Shown: positions 20,748-33,508 of the stretch, piece after piece
How positions within the stretch are numbered: position 1 is the stretch's first letter
How the letters are laid out: every line of letters begins with the position of its first letter
Source of the DNA: Pseudopyrenochaeta lycopersici
Taxonomy: Eukaryota > Ascomycota > Dothideomycetes > Pleosporales > Pseudopyrenochaetaceae
Length of the DNA stretch: 64,000 bases
Assembly: GCA_003313425.1 (NCBI GenBank)
Contig: NHZP01000022.1
Location: 620,001-684,000, forward strand
Direction: 5' to 3'
Position numbers and translations under genes: made by a program
Notes under the pieces: model-generated
Database searches by the model: none
What the model was told of the DNA's origin: nothing
What the model saw: the letters and a program-made list of their open reading frames with translations, nothing else

Positions 20748-23700
20748 CTACTCGTCATCCTCTTTATTCGCCTTCGCTTCTCTCCACCGCTCTTCTAGCG
20801 CCTTCACACGTTCCACGCCCTTAGCGTTGCCAACGCTATTCTCCCACTCAGCCCACTTTTTATAGACAGCAGCAACCCTTTTACTCTTGCCTCCCACCTT
20901 GCTCATGCGTTCAAATAGATCCCTTACACCTTCCTCACTTCCGTGGCTTTGCTCGAGACTGACATACACATCCCAAACATCGCCCTTCTTCGGCCACGTA
21001 CTGACCAAGCCCTCATAGATAGTACGGCCCAGTTCAGCGTCACCGTTCAGGGATTTAAACTCGAGCGCAGCAAACTTTTGCGTGAGATATCGGTGTTGCG
21101 AGCTAGGTACGGATTGTGTAGCGCGTTGCAGAAGAGCGCGAGCGCGTGTGGGTGCTGGAGGAGAAATAGCATCCATGAGAAATGCTGCATAGGAAAGCCA
21201 AAATTGCGGGTCTACCGTGAATGACTTGTTCTTCATCATAGATTGATAAAGGCTGTCTGCTTTCTGTTTCGGTTTTAGTGCAAGTTGCGTAGTATAATCA
21301 TTTGGGGCAACTTACATCAGGTTTTTTAGATCCGATATAGATCTTTATCATGCGCTCGTGTACCTCACGGGCATCATTATGCTGGCATGCCTCCTTGAAG
21401 ATTTCGTCCATATCATCGTCACTAGCGAAGTCATTCTCGAGATGCAACAATGCCGTCCAGACATCAAGCTTTTCTTTTTCCTCACGTGGGTTGATGGTAG
21501 CTAGCGCGCGGCGAGCAATCTGGCGAGCCTTTTCAATCTCATTGAGCTCTCGCTGAAACATCATATAGCGCACCCACATTTCAGCGCTGTTTGGTTGACC
21601 AAGTAGAAGGCGCTCATAGTCAGCGACTGATTGGGGCCCGTAGGCGTCAAGGTCACCGGTACGGTCTTCCTTGATCGTTGCCTTTTTTGACTTCTTTTTC
21701 TTCTTGGGAGCTTCGTCATCGGAATCAGAGACAGTCGCGCCATTCTGCTCCCCGAAGTCGAGTGTGGCGCCTGTCCAATCGAAACCTGAGGTGCTTAGGC
21801 CCGCTGCTCTTGATTTTGGGGCATCGTCCTCTGATTCATCATCCGACTCGTCTGCACCCGCACCCACTCCTTCGTCATCACTTTCCGCACTCTTGACGCT
21901 TCTCATGTCAATATCGTTGTCAAGCTCAACCCCCCCATCATCTGAATCGACATCAGTTGCGTCAGCCTCTGATGCGTCTTCCATCTCTTCGTCCTCTCCA
22001 TCGCCCCTGATCTGGGAATACTTCAGCGTAAAGCTGATTTTCCTCTTCTTAGGCTCGATTCGGACTACCTTGGCCTTGACAATATCATCCTTTTTGTACA
22101 TATCTTTGACTTTCTCCTTGTCGACCACCGTGTCTGCCAACTGGGAAATATGGCAAAGGCCACTGACGTTGTTCGAGTTGTCAACGACCAGGAAGACACC
22201 GAAGTCCTCCACATGTCGCACCTTAGCAGTCACAATCTGGCCAACCTCCAAATCGCCAAACTCGAGCGGTTCAGTGTATTTGCCTTGGATGACGGAAGTT
22301 TTCAGGCTCATTTGAGGGTTGCGCATGTGCTCCTTGTTCGAGATAATCTTTCCGGTAACGAGCTGGTCCACGTGGAAAGCAGCCTTCCAGTCTTTGATAT
22401 ACTGATCAGAGAGGTGGCCGATGCGAACATAGGCTTCGGTATGCGGACCAAGTCGCACGTAGACGCCATTGTCGGCAACATGCTTGATGAACCCGCGAAC
22501 GACCTGGTTGACCTTGAGCTGCGACTTGTCTTTGATCTCGGGATCTTTGACTTGAAGAGCTGAGCTCAGGACTCTGGAAGGGCGAGCAGAGAGTCCAAGC
22601 TTTTTATTCGGAATGTCAATATCTATGACGCACACTCGCAGGACATCACCAGCTTTGAATTCTGCAGGCTTGGCCTTGTCATAGTCGTCCGCAAGCTGCT
22701 CAAGAAAGATTGGTGCTGCAATCTTATCGTTGATTTGCACAACAATTGATGCATCATGCACTTTCGTCACGCGAGCAGGCAGAACGTAGCCTACCTTGAG
22801 ATCTTGAAGGCCAAGAGTCTTGCCGGTAAGCGTGGATGCTGCAGTCAAGTCTAAGCGGCCGGCAGCGACGTCGACGGCCTTTACGCGAACCTTGAGTGCA
22901 GAGCCCACAGGGAAGTTCTTCTCGATGGATGAGAGCTGCTCCAGGTCGTCTGTAAGGTCGAAGAAATCAATGCGCCCACGGACGTTGGCTGAAAGGTTCA
23001 CCCAAACATAGCGGTCAGCAATGTTGTTGACAAAGGCGATGTATGACTCCCCTGACGTAATCTTATCGAGGCTCAAAACATCGGCTTCCGTCTTAAATTT
23101 GTTTTTCTTGGTAGTCAGTTCGTACGTCGGAGTCTTATTGCTCGACCTATGCGTGATAGGGAGGAAGCGATGGTTACGTGCGTCGTGTCTACCCAGGACT
23201 TTGGCTTGGATCTTATCATTCATCTTTAAGTGCGCCGTAGGTTGCTTCTTGTCTGGTATGTCGTCCCATGAGTCGAACAACTCAGCCACTGATATGCGTC
23301 CTTGAACATTTTCAGCGAGCTCGACGTTTACCTGTGTATTTTTGATTGACCGAATCCGAACGTTGGCTGTGGTACCAAATTTGATGTCGCTGGTGGATGA
23401 TATAGCTGAATCAACTGGATTGACCAATGCCGCACCTGCTGCTTGCGCGGTTTGGGGAGTAGCAGAATCGTTTGTGTTCGGTTCGAGCCTCATGGAGAGC
23501 CAAAAGAAATTTTTCGAGGGGTCGACATGCGTCACACGCACTGTGACGGATTGGTCCTTTCGAAGGCCAAAATTTGGAGCGAGAAGCATCTCCTCCGTCA
23601 GCTGGGACTTGAAGACTGCACCACTGATCCCGTTGCCGAGCTCCACGAACACCTTATCCGGTAATATACCGCGAACAAAACCATGCACTATCTCACCGGC

Positions 23701-26221
23701 CTGTAGGTCCTCAACGCTGATGGCGAGTTTAGAAGCTTGTGCATCTTTTCGGAGACTTGGTTTGTTGGAAACGGTTGCAGTGCGGGACTTGCCATGCTTG
23801 GTTAAGACCACAAGGTCGTCCAGTGTACCACCGACACGAATCTTCTTCATTGTCGATACATCCTTTTTCTCGGACCCATCTGTCAAATGGCCAATGCGAA
23901 GAATGCCCTTGACACCATGACCAAGATCCAGGGTTGCCGTTTCCTCGGATTTCTCAATCACCGTTCCCTTAACGATACCGCCAGGATTGAGGGAGTTAAA
24001 AGCAGCTTCCTTGTTCGTGTCTATCGCAGCTGGGTCTTTGCAAGACACCAGTAGTTGACGCTCCTCAGGGTTGATGGAGACAACACGCACGTTGACCACC
24101 TGACCGTTCGTGAAGTGGCGTGTCGCATCTTCAATAAATGCCTCACTCATCTCTGCAACGGGAAGCCATGCTTTGACGTCTCCGTAGAAGCGAACAGTTG
24201 CACCATTGCGTCGAACATTTACAAGGATGGCAGGACTAGTGTCGCCTTCAGAAATCATTGAGTAGCTTGTCCATGGCTTGACCTCTGAGTTGACTAGGGA
24301 TTTCTTCAAAGTGAGCTGGATCTGGTGCCTTGCAGGTTCAGTGTACAGCACACGTGCTGTTACGGGCACACCTTCTCGAAATTTGCGCTCTGGGTGCTGT
24401 AGGCGTACGTCTGCCAGGTGCATCTCTGGCACTAAGCCTGTGATACCTTCAGCAAGGTGGACAAGTACAGCAGCCGCACCAGTCTTGTCAGCAATGAGCT
24501 TGTGCACCTTTCCCTTCACAACTTGACCAGCTTTGATATCTTCGATTCGAATGAAGGCTTGATCGAGGACTTTCTGCTCTAGAGAAAGCTGGAAAAGTCC
24601 GTCCAATACGTTATACCCTATGATACGCGCACGGTGACTTGATGCGAGTTTGAATGTGCCAGCATCCTCGGATAGTATGTCCACTTTGTCGTCTGCTAGT
24701 CGTGAAATGTGAGCAAAGCCAACTACGTCCCGGACGCCAAGATCGAAAAATGCACCATGACCCTGCTGTACCTTGACAACCTTGGCACTCTCGACGATTG
24801 TCGATATTGGTAGAAGTTCAAGAGGGGGTTTGCGCTCTTTTGGCTTTCCAGACATGCGGGAGGATAGCGATACGACATGGTCCAATAGTGATATGCCGAC
24901 CTTTCTCGGGTCGGAGTCCGGGCACGTGAACAGAATCCTCGCCTTGACCTTGGAACCAATCTTGTACTTTTTAGAAACGTCGGCCCCCTTCTCAGTGGCG
25001 CCGGAGTGGTATGCGTCAGCTGTAGCGTCGGTCAATCCGAGGATCTTGCCAGTGACCGTGGCTGATGTGGTTTCGGCAATGAGAACATCAACTGCTGTTC
25101 CTGGCAGGAAAACATCGATAGTGGGTGCCTCTGTTAGGGTATTACCCTTAGTCAGATTGCCGGCTTTGCCCTGGTCTGCTGAAAGCTTGACGATTCTTCC
25201 ATCAGAATTAAGACCAGTCACTAAACACATAAAGACAGCACCTTCTTGTACTTTGGCGTGCTGGATCTTGGAGCCTAGCTCGCCTTTGGGCAGGAAGCCT
25301 TTTAGTTTTGCATGCTCCATACCTAGGTCCATCACCAGACCGTGATCTTCATTGCTCACCACGGAAGCTTGGATCATGCTGTTGACCGGTATTTTCCGCT
25401 TAGACAAGCCTTTGTTGACCAACTTGGGGTCAATGGAAAGCTCCAGTCTCTTTTTTGCTCTTGCGGTTTCGTCGCTTGTGGAGGTGATACACGCCCGGAG
25501 GTACTGTCCAACGAAGAACATATCCTTCAAATCCACATCTTCAAAATTTACATCGTCGCTTCCTGCGTCTTTCTCTTCGTCGTCCTCCTTTAAGAGCTGC
25601 TCCAGTCTCTCATTAAGTTTATCTGAGACAGCGGTGAGGGGCACATAGCCAACGAGGTTGTTTGGGAGGGCGAGTACGATATCTTGATGCGTTATGTCTG
25701 TAATCTGTCCGAGGATGATAGTTCCAGGCGACAATTTCTGGTGCTGTTAGTGATGTCGCTGCAGTATGTTCCGACTGACCCACCTTGTAGCTTAGTCCTT
25801 CAACTCGGACAAGCTTCTCTTCTTCGCCATCTCCGCGCGACTTCTTGCTTTTCTTGGTGTGTGGCTTCTTGGACGACTTTGGTGTGGCCTGCTCGCCGTC
25901 CTCGGAGCCCATGTCACTAAACCCATCGTCGCCGCCTTTGCGTTTGATGCCTGCCTGCTCGAACAAGACGTCCTGGTTTGCTTGGATCTGGATCTGCTTG
26001 TGCTCTAGAGGTGTCAAGACGCTCGCGCCGCCTCTTGGGAAGGACGTCTCCTCATCCTTGAAGACGCTCTTGGGCGCAGAGCTCTCAGACTTCGCTTTGG
26101 CGGGTGATGGCTCGACCGCAACATCGGACTTTCGCCGCTTCGCAGACCGGCCGCCTGTGGAGGCTTTCTCCTTCTTCGATGGGGTGCTGCCCTGATCGGC
26201 TTTCCTCTTAATGGCGCCCAT
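20748..26221 (-). CDS. RRP5: rRNA biogenesis protein RRP5
   Basis: Exons are 26221-25784, 25737-21316 and 21263-20748, with introns of 46 nt (GTGGGT...CACCAG) and 52 nt (GTAAGT...ACAG). The product is 1791 aa, the usual size of fungal Rrp5. Residues 1-146 are a basic nucleolar-type region (KKEK, KRRK, KKSKKSR). A long array of S1 RNA-binding repeats follows (for example VRGFIKHVADNGVYVRLG, VTAKVRHVEDFGVFLVVD). Then come an acidic Asp/Glu/Ser tract and the C-terminal HAT/TPR-like repeats (AEMWVRYMMFQRELNEIEKAR, DVWTALLHLEND, PQFWLSYAAFLM). Rrp5 is needed for early cleavages of pre-rRNA for both subunits. The acidic stretch creates long antisense open frames that are not genes. It shares its promoter region with the Cdt2-like gene. 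Confidence 0.96.
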
Positions 26222-26740
26222 TGTGCGATCTTTTGGGCTTACAGCTGCAGAGCTTGAGAATCCGAACTTTTCTCTTGGCAGCTCGACGCTTTGAAAAAAG
26301 AATGGGTCCCGGCGCAGTTTTCTCCGATGCACCGAGGGAAGGCACGCTAGAGCGCCACACCACTCGCGACGTCCGAGGCCAGCCAGCACATGCCCCTCGC
26401 CATCATGTCTATAGTTGTCACATAGTGGACAATGGCAAAATGCAGAGGATAGGATCGCACAAATATCCTTCAGAATCGCGAGAAATGATATCAATAAAAA
26501 GGAATCGAGCCCATGGACCTCCAGGTGTCATGTTCCAGTGATGCGCTAGCCAGGCTCAAGCTCTTTACGCGTGTGAGAACCGCGACGTGATCGGGGTCGT
26601 GCACCATCTGCAACTCCAACCTCGCCATCGCTATATCCCCATGTGTCCCGCTTTCCTGTTCGACATTCTCTCTCCTGCATTGCGTGTTCGCTTTTGACAT
26701 TCAATTGGTGTTTCTTGTATATATATGTACTGCTCGCAAT
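26222..26740. promoter_or_regulatory. Divergent promoter region, RRP5 / cdt2-like gene
   Basis: These 519 bp separate the two start codons. An ACGCGT hexamer lies at 26567-26572; this is the MluI-box core bound by MBF-type G1/S factors in yeasts, and cdt2 is a plausible cell-cycle target. The hexamer also occurs elsewhere in the window, so it may be chance. A TATATATATG stretch lies at about 26719, close to the plus-strand start. Confidence 0.35.
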
Positions 26741-28832
26741 ATGTCTTCTCCTTACGCACCTCGCAGCATGCTCCAAGAGCCCACGCCCGACCACTTCTCG
26801 TCCTCGCCTCCTGCAGCCGCAGCGACGACAGGCAGTCGCAAACCCAAGCGGCCGCCGCCCATCACTCCCAAGCGCTTCACCCGCTTCTTCACGCCGCGAA
26901 ACTCCAAAAATGAATCCTCTCGCACTACCCTCTCCAGCTCTGGCCGCCAGCTGCAGGACATCACAAGAGCCGCCATCAACCGCAGCAGGGCCGCCCAGCG
27001 GTCCACTCCTAGGAAGACAGTTAATTTCGTCGACGTTGAGAACCAGATGCAGACTCCCCACTCAAGCTCGCGGAAGCGGAAGAATCCTTATCTGTCGCCT
27101 GAGAGCTCGCCCGCGCAGTCCTCGCCCTCGAAACGGTCGCGCTACGTCACTCCTCCACCTTTCGAGATCCTTGAGGATACAGCGGCATATGAAGAGGTAC
27201 CTGTGTTCCCTGCGCCAATTCGAAGAATACGAAGCTTAGGAGGAGCGTCAAGAACACTGCAGAGGTCATTTGGGGGTATATTAAGTGTGGGGAGGGGCTT
27301 TAGGAGGGACCACTGCGCACCATGGCAAGATCAGACAGCCGACTTTTACAGCAGCTCAGACGATTTGCATCAACTCCCACAAGGTGCCCCGCCATTCTGC
27401 ACAGCCAGCTGCAACAGTACGTCCTGCCATGACTTCTACTGTTCGACTACAATACTGACCATCCACAGCCAATTCCCTCCTCGCCATAGGGGATGAAGAC
27501 GGCTACGTCCACCTCATAGACTCCGAGGGCGATTTCTCAAAGGCCCATGTATCATGGAAAGCCCACTCTAACGCGATCATGGACGTTCAATTTTCGTCCG
27601 ATGACACGTACCTGGCGGCTGGCTCAGGCGATCAGACTGCCCAAATAGTCGATGTCCGCACTCAGCAAACCCTTGCTGTCCTTGCAAAGCACAAGTCCTC
27701 CGTCAAGCAGGTACGCTTTCAGCCTGGTGACGACAAGATCGTTGCAACATCAAGCCGAGATGGCGCGGTACAAATCTGGGACTTGCGGTGCAAAGGCGGA
27801 CAGATGTCTGTTCATTCAGCTTGGGGATCAGACGCACCATACGCTAGTGTCATTCGCACTCTAGCTTCAGCCCATGCGGATAGCAGTCTAGTTGCGAGCA
27901 GCGCAACCGCTACTTCGCTTTCGAGAACATCGACTAGCAGTAAAACGGAGAGCATCAATCGTCGCAACGACATCTCAGTCACGGCGCTGTCATTCCTGCC
28001 TGAAGGCCGCCAACACCTTCTCTTGACAGCTTCTGACGCATCGACTTGTGTGAAACTATGGGATATTCGAGGGCGATACTCGCTGCGCGGACCAGCGATA
28101 CCGATATCCACTACAGCGCACCCTGAATCACACAACCGACACCGGCACTTTGCCATTAATTCTCTCACTCTTAGTGGTGACGCGTCACGACTTTATGCTC
28201 TTAGCAAAGACAATACAGTCTACACTTACTCTACGAGCCATCTCATACTCGGCGTAGCACCTGAATTATCAACCACACCATCATCAAAACAGAAATACTG
28301 TCAAGTCGGTCAGGAAGGCCTGGGACCCATCTATGGTTTCCGACACCAGAACTTCCATGCGGGCTCGTTCTACGTCAAAGCCTCGCTGCGCAAAGCCTCT
28401 GGTGATCAGCCAGAGCTTTTGGCCGTCGGGAGCACGGACGGCTGCCCCGTATTATTCCCCACAGATGAGGCATTCCTCAAGCGCGAATCGCAAAGATTAG
28501 AGGATGAAGCAGATGAACTCCCTGACATCAATACCAAACTTCGCAGATCTCTAAGACCATCACTATCCCGCTCATCCACAGGCACCCGCTGCCCAGATAC
28601 TATTCCTATTTACGAACACGGCACTCCACTCATCCGGGGCCATGACGCTGAGGTCACTAGTGTTTCATGGGCAAGGAATGGGAGCCTGGTTAGTGTAAGC
28701 GACGACTTCCGTGTCAGGCGATGGAGGGAAGGAAGCATGGCTCGGGAACTGAGGACTGGTGGGGAGAGCGAGGGAAAGAGATGGCAGTGTGGATGGGCCG
28801 CTGTCGGTGAGGGCTACGACGATGATGAGTAA
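26741..28832 (+). CDS. cdt2: WD40 protein, Cdt2/DTL-like (CRL4 substrate receptor)
   Basis: Exon 1 is 26741-27416 and exon 2 is 27469-28832, over a 52-nt intron (GTACGT...ATACTGAC...CACAG); the product is 679 aa. Residues 1-160 are Ser/Pro/Arg-rich and probably disordered. PPFCTASCN then leads into a beta propeller: SLLAIGDEDGYVHLID, SWKAHSNAIMDVQFSSDDTY, QIVDVR, KHKSSVKQVRFQP, VQIWDLRCKGG, CVKLWDIRG, and a last blade HDAEVTSVSWARNG ending in FRVRRWREG. The order and the long insert between blades fit Cdt2, which brings Cdt1, Spd1 and histone methyltransferase targets to the Cul4-Ddb1 ligase during S phase and after DNA damage (family knowledge). The start at 26741 is the first ATG in frame. 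Identification rests on overall pattern, so another DTL-like WD40 protein is possible. Confidence 0.8.
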
Positions 28833-29875
28833 GGTGACATGTTCTTATTATACCCATTTTACCCATTTTACGATTTGAATAACGACGAGTATCCATATTA
28901 TAATCTTCTGTTAAGTGTTCTCCATGGTCTCTAAGGCGAAAGCTTCCTTCATACTCTCCTATCGTCTCTCTAGCAACACGAATGTCTCTTGATACGCTCA
29001 CTACGGCGACAACTTCATACCTGCCTTATCTTTTCCTTGCACAGAACTTTTAGTTCACATTATAGCCTAACAAACCCACATTCCCCAAGGAGACCAGCAT
29101 AGCTCATTCTTGTAAGGCTCTCCAACAACACTATAGCATACCAAACAAATCCATAGGTTGCAGTTTCCCATCCCGTGGACAGTCCGGCCCCAGTCCTCCA
29201 ATGGAGACGTTTCTGATACCGTAGAAGAGATGACATTGGAACCGGCCAGTATCATCGTAGCAGCATGTCAAATGAAACGGATAGGGAGGTTGAGACTTGC
29301 TTACCACAAAGATCGACAGCGATGGTGGGATTTCCAATAACATCCTTCATTCCCTTGGTCTCGTCTTAGCCTCTACTTTGATCACCACCTCCACCATATT
29401 GTATGGACACACTGCTCTCGAATGCCACCTAATACAAGTCTTAGCACGGTATCCCCCGGTATTGACTCCCTAGGGGCAAACAATCGGCCCGTTCGATCCC
29501 TTCCGATATCTCGAAGATACACTAAAGGCTCCGTTGGCCTTGCCTCAGGATTATTTCAGGCTCTTTTGGTAGCTTTCAGGGAAAATATCCTGGTGAATTT
29601 GATGAGTGGTTGCATGAGGTGTTGCCGAGTACAGGTAGTACTGAAGATAGTTCACAGCACGGTAATAGGAAACTGGGTCCGCTGAAGAGAATGCCACAGC
29701 GAAAGCATAAATGCGGATTCAAGATGGTAGTACATTCCACACCACATTCCTTCGGTCCTCCCTCGCAGTACTACGCGTGGCGCACGTCAGCATGTCTTCA
29801 GGTCTTTTCGACTGCATGAAAACTACGTCTGCCCATCGAACAGGCTGGATTGACTTTTAGTTCCTCTACTTCGCC
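28833..29875. other. Intergenic interval
   Basis: About 1 kb. A minus-strand patch at 29100-29390 has intron-like signals (GTAAGC donor, TATCAG acceptor) around short open pieces, but no start, signal peptide or family can be assigned. Confidence 0.3.
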
Positions 29876-30975
29876 ATGGGTTCCCATTTCGTTCTCGCTT
29901 TCATTTTTGGCTGCATATGTCTTGTCTCCGCTGCGGATGTCTGTGGCCTAATTGGCACACACAATGAGACGAAACTGTATGTCTACATGGGCAATTTCTT
30001 CTACAGAGGACCGACTATATTTACACTATGTGCTGCATATTGCAAGACAGATTTGCCGAGATGTAAGAGCTTCCGGTACAGTTATTGGGCCGACGCGAAT
30101 TCACAGTATTGTGAGTACTTTGACACTGTATTGTAAGTTTTGCTCTCAGAGTCATATGGCAAGTGGGAATTCATATGTTGGCTGGCTGATACGGCTTCAG
30201 AGAGGGCAGTGTCACAGCAGAAAATGAGTCAGCATACTACTATTACGATATTAACTGCTCATTACCCTCATTCACCGAAGTTACGAGCGTGACGACTACG
30301 GCTACGGTTGCGCTTTCAACGACTACAGCCACAGTTGCACTCTCGAAGACTACGCAAGTAAGCGTTAGGACATTCACGCAGGTGTACAGTCAAACAATTA
30401 CATCAACATATATTCCGGCACCCGTCACTCGGTCATGGACTCAGGTTGTGACGACAACATCAATACAAACGCAGATTGCAGCTCAAACTCTGACCGTGAC
30501 GACTACCTCAACCGCGGCCGCGCAGATACGTACTGTTAGCCAAACGCAAACGCAAAGAATTACAACTACATCGGTACAGACCTTAACTATAACCGAGCCA
30601 CGCTTCATTACTGTCACTTCCACCCGAACAAGGGAAATACAGCGGGAGGCTGCAGTACAGACTCAGACAGTCACTCAACACCGCGCCTTCACACGAACGC
30701 AGGTTTATACTGCAACTGTTGTAGTAACAAGCACAGCCACAGTGGGCAAACCATCGACCGGTACGGTGACGGTCATGCGCTTGAGCACGGCTTCACTGAC
30801 GCTGACGAGCACGTTAACAAGATCAATGACAGTGGCGACGAGCGTGCCAGTTTGGCACAGTGTCACAAAAACATCTACCGTTACTTACACGACCACAAGA
30901 GGGCTTATAATGCCTAGTCTCCGGGTATTTAATGCCTGGGGGGGCCAAGGGGGGAGATGGGGTGGGTTTCGATGA
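29876..30975 (+). CDS. Secreted Thr-rich stalk protein with N-terminal Cys-rich head
   Basis: Exon 1 is 29876-30132 and exon 2 is 30201-30975, over a 68-nt GTAAGT...CTTCAG intron; the product is 343 aa. Residues 1-19 are a signal peptide (MGSHFVLAFIFGCICLVSA). Residues 20 to about 110 form a Cys-rich head (CGLIGTHN, LCAAYCKTDLPRCKSFRYS, YCEYFDTVL, DINC) whose Cys/aromatic spacing is reminiscent of the PAN/apple-like heads of fungal surface proteins. The rest is a stalk of short Thr/Val/Gln units (TTTSIQTQ, TQTVTQ, TSTATV), a likely O-glycosylation platform. The protein ends in a Gly/Trp/Arg stretch (AWGGQGGRWGGFR) with no hydrophobic tail, so neither a GPI anchor nor a membrane span is seen. 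It is probably a wall-associated or secreted mannoprotein of unknown role. Confidence 0.72.
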
Positions 30976-33508
30976 TTCTATGCATCCGATGAGCGTGAGA
31001 AAAGTATGCGTTGTACTACATTGGGTACTTTCGCTTTGGAAATTCGATCGTTATTACGTATTTACATATCTATTATGTATATTTTCTTACTATTTTGGTG
31101 AGGAATATGTTTTGTCCTGTTCCAATAGTGACCTGTGTTCGCATCTGCTGGTTTCACAGATTCTTAGGTATTGCGTGAGACGCCGAATTGCTAAACTGTT
31201 GTCAGCGTACTTGTGGTGCTACTAATCAAGCAATTAGGGCCAACACCAATACAAATTACTGTTGCCTGAGTAAATTCGCTTTCATTCTGTGTGTACGTGA
31301 CTCTGTCGTGGATCGATGATCATTCCGAAATTGGTCGTTGCAATCCACAATGCGAGCTTCCCAACCACGACTTTAGCAAATGATATCCTTGAGTCGCTTA
31401 GAAACGATTGCATTCGGTTAGCTTGTCATCGCATACCATTCCATGTATGCTCTTCATTTTAGAAATCCCCGGTTGTACACGCTAATTTGCTCCCACGCCA
31501 TTGTTCTTACCCCACGCCGCTATTACCCAGCCATCATTGTATTGGTTCTTCAGGCAATGGCCCAATTGCGTTCAATAGTTATCAACTACTAATCTAAATA
31601 TTCGGGACGTCATGATGTGTTTACTTATTGTCGATACGCATTGCAGACCGAACGAGTCTACCAGAGAGGAATTCGCTTCGGTCGATCCAATCATATGATA
31701 ATTAAACATAACTAAGGCTCAAGTATTACTAAATTTCTGACATCGCATCTGAGATCTTTCAAGTCTTATGCTATTCACTGCTAGCGCCAAATTTGAGTCG
31801 AGTTGGGTAAAGCATAGCAAACATAAATCGAACCCCTTTGTTGAACATAGCTGCCAAAAGTAGGCTACTCCCGGGTACAAGGTTTGTACTGCTATTAATT
31901 GAACTAGCATACCAACCCTTGAATTGCGAGTTTTTTGTATGACATAAGCTAGGATCGAAATGGGAATATCATTTGGCCAAGCTAAATTGTGGCTTGTCAT
32001 ATACCAGGTCTGCAGTTACATGGACCTTAAAATAGTCAATTTTGTGGAATTGCATTTAGGATTCAGGATCCATGGAATGCTTGGCCATCAAATTCGTTCC
32101 AAGCGGTTTAGCTTCGCGCATTGCAATTCTTCAGTCTTTTAATTCGATGTTATGAAATGCCAAGTGGTAGATTGCCGGCTAAATGGCAGCTACATACTAG
32201 AGCATAGCTGCAAGTAAGATGCCTGGAAAGGATGCTTATATGAGTACATTCGTTGGTCTGAAGTCGTAGTCGATGGAAACCGCTTCCGGGTATCTAACCG
32301 TAATTGCTATAGCAATAATCTGGCACTAACAAGTGTGGCCTTTCGATTTACCGACAATCTTTGCTTTGTATTTAGGTGACACGAGAAAGAAGTAGAGATT
32401 ACATACGATCAGGAATACGTCAATAAATCTACTAAATGCTTACTATATCATGAATCATGATAAATCTCAAGTACGAACATGCTCAAGTGCCGAGTCAAGA
32501 CGGAAAATGGTATTGCTGAAGTACTTGGATGAGATTTATATTTTACATCAAAATACAAGAAACATAGCGCTTAACTACTAATATATATGCTGAAGAGTCT
32601 TCTAACCACAGCGATGTAGGACTTCACAATTGAGCGACATAAGTATAGTATTGATAAATCGTATTAGCAATATACAGCTGTTTGACAAACATACCTCCAA
32701 ATACGTTGCCGCAATTGACAAGAAATATGAAATAGAGCTTTGTTGAATATTTGATCATGTTTTCGTATCATTAGACCTCCAACAGGTCTGATATCGACAA
32801 ACTTTGCAAATCTATGGCTCGATTGGCTTTGGAGGGATATAAGCTCATAAACAGGCCTTCTTAGAGTGCACATATTGCTTTTTCCGCCAGGGACATCTTG
32901 GTTTTGCATCCAACGCTCACGAGATTTTGGCTTGAGACCCAGATGTCGGCAAATTAGTGACCCGACTATGTTCTATCGAGTAACTCGCATCCTCGGTCCA
33001 TTTAGGCAGTCTTGTCGATCATTACAACAGATCATGCTTTTGTAATGGCTATATAAGAGAAAATATCCTATAACAGTTTTTGGGCCATGCAATGCTTGTC
33101 ATATAGAACAGAGCAGAGGACGAGTAATCTAGGGTTAATGCAAACCACGAAATAGGATTTCGTTCTAAGACAGAAAATTGGACTTTGCAACTTAGATAAT
33201 GAGACTTTCAGGCTCTTTGCTTTGCACAAAAAGTGAAGCGGCATAACCGAGCCCCAGTCGATTCTTGAGAATACTTTTCGAGAACTAGCCAACTTCTACA
33301 AATCAGTATCTGACAATTCATTTGTGTTCTAAGGTCCTATGAGGTTTTAATCTTTACCCAAGAAGTCTCAATAATTAGCTTCTTTTCATGAAGAATGTAC
33401 TATCCGTATTTGTTTTATTGTCAATTCATTTCACCGTTGGAACAAGGAATATTCGTAAAATTGTATTTGATATCATCTTCATAAGCTTATTAAGGTACAG
33501 TCGTACAT
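30976..33508. other. AT-rich, gene-free interval
   Basis: About 2.5 kb. Sampled lines around 32.4-32.6 kb are near 30 percent GC, well below the flanking genes, with many TA and AT steps and stop codons in all frames. I find no terminal repeats or coding remnants that would name a transposon. It may be decayed repeat DNA altered by repeat-induced point mutation. Confidence 0.45.

Noticed and set aside
21671..22315. 214-codon plus-strand open frame inside RRP5
   Set aside because: It is the antisense shadow of the Asp/Glu/Ser-rich tract of RRP5, which reads as Ser/Leu-rich on the other strand.
27324..27416. Alternative frame in cdt2 exon 1 (MARSDSRLLQQLRRFAS...)
   Set aside because: It does not connect in phase with the WD40 exon, whereas the chosen frame (PPFCTASCN) does and fits the family.
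29067..29400. Minus-strand intron-like signals with short open pieces (GLGPDCPRDGKLQPMDLFG)
   Set aside because: No signal peptide, no plausible start and no family; insufficient to call a gene.
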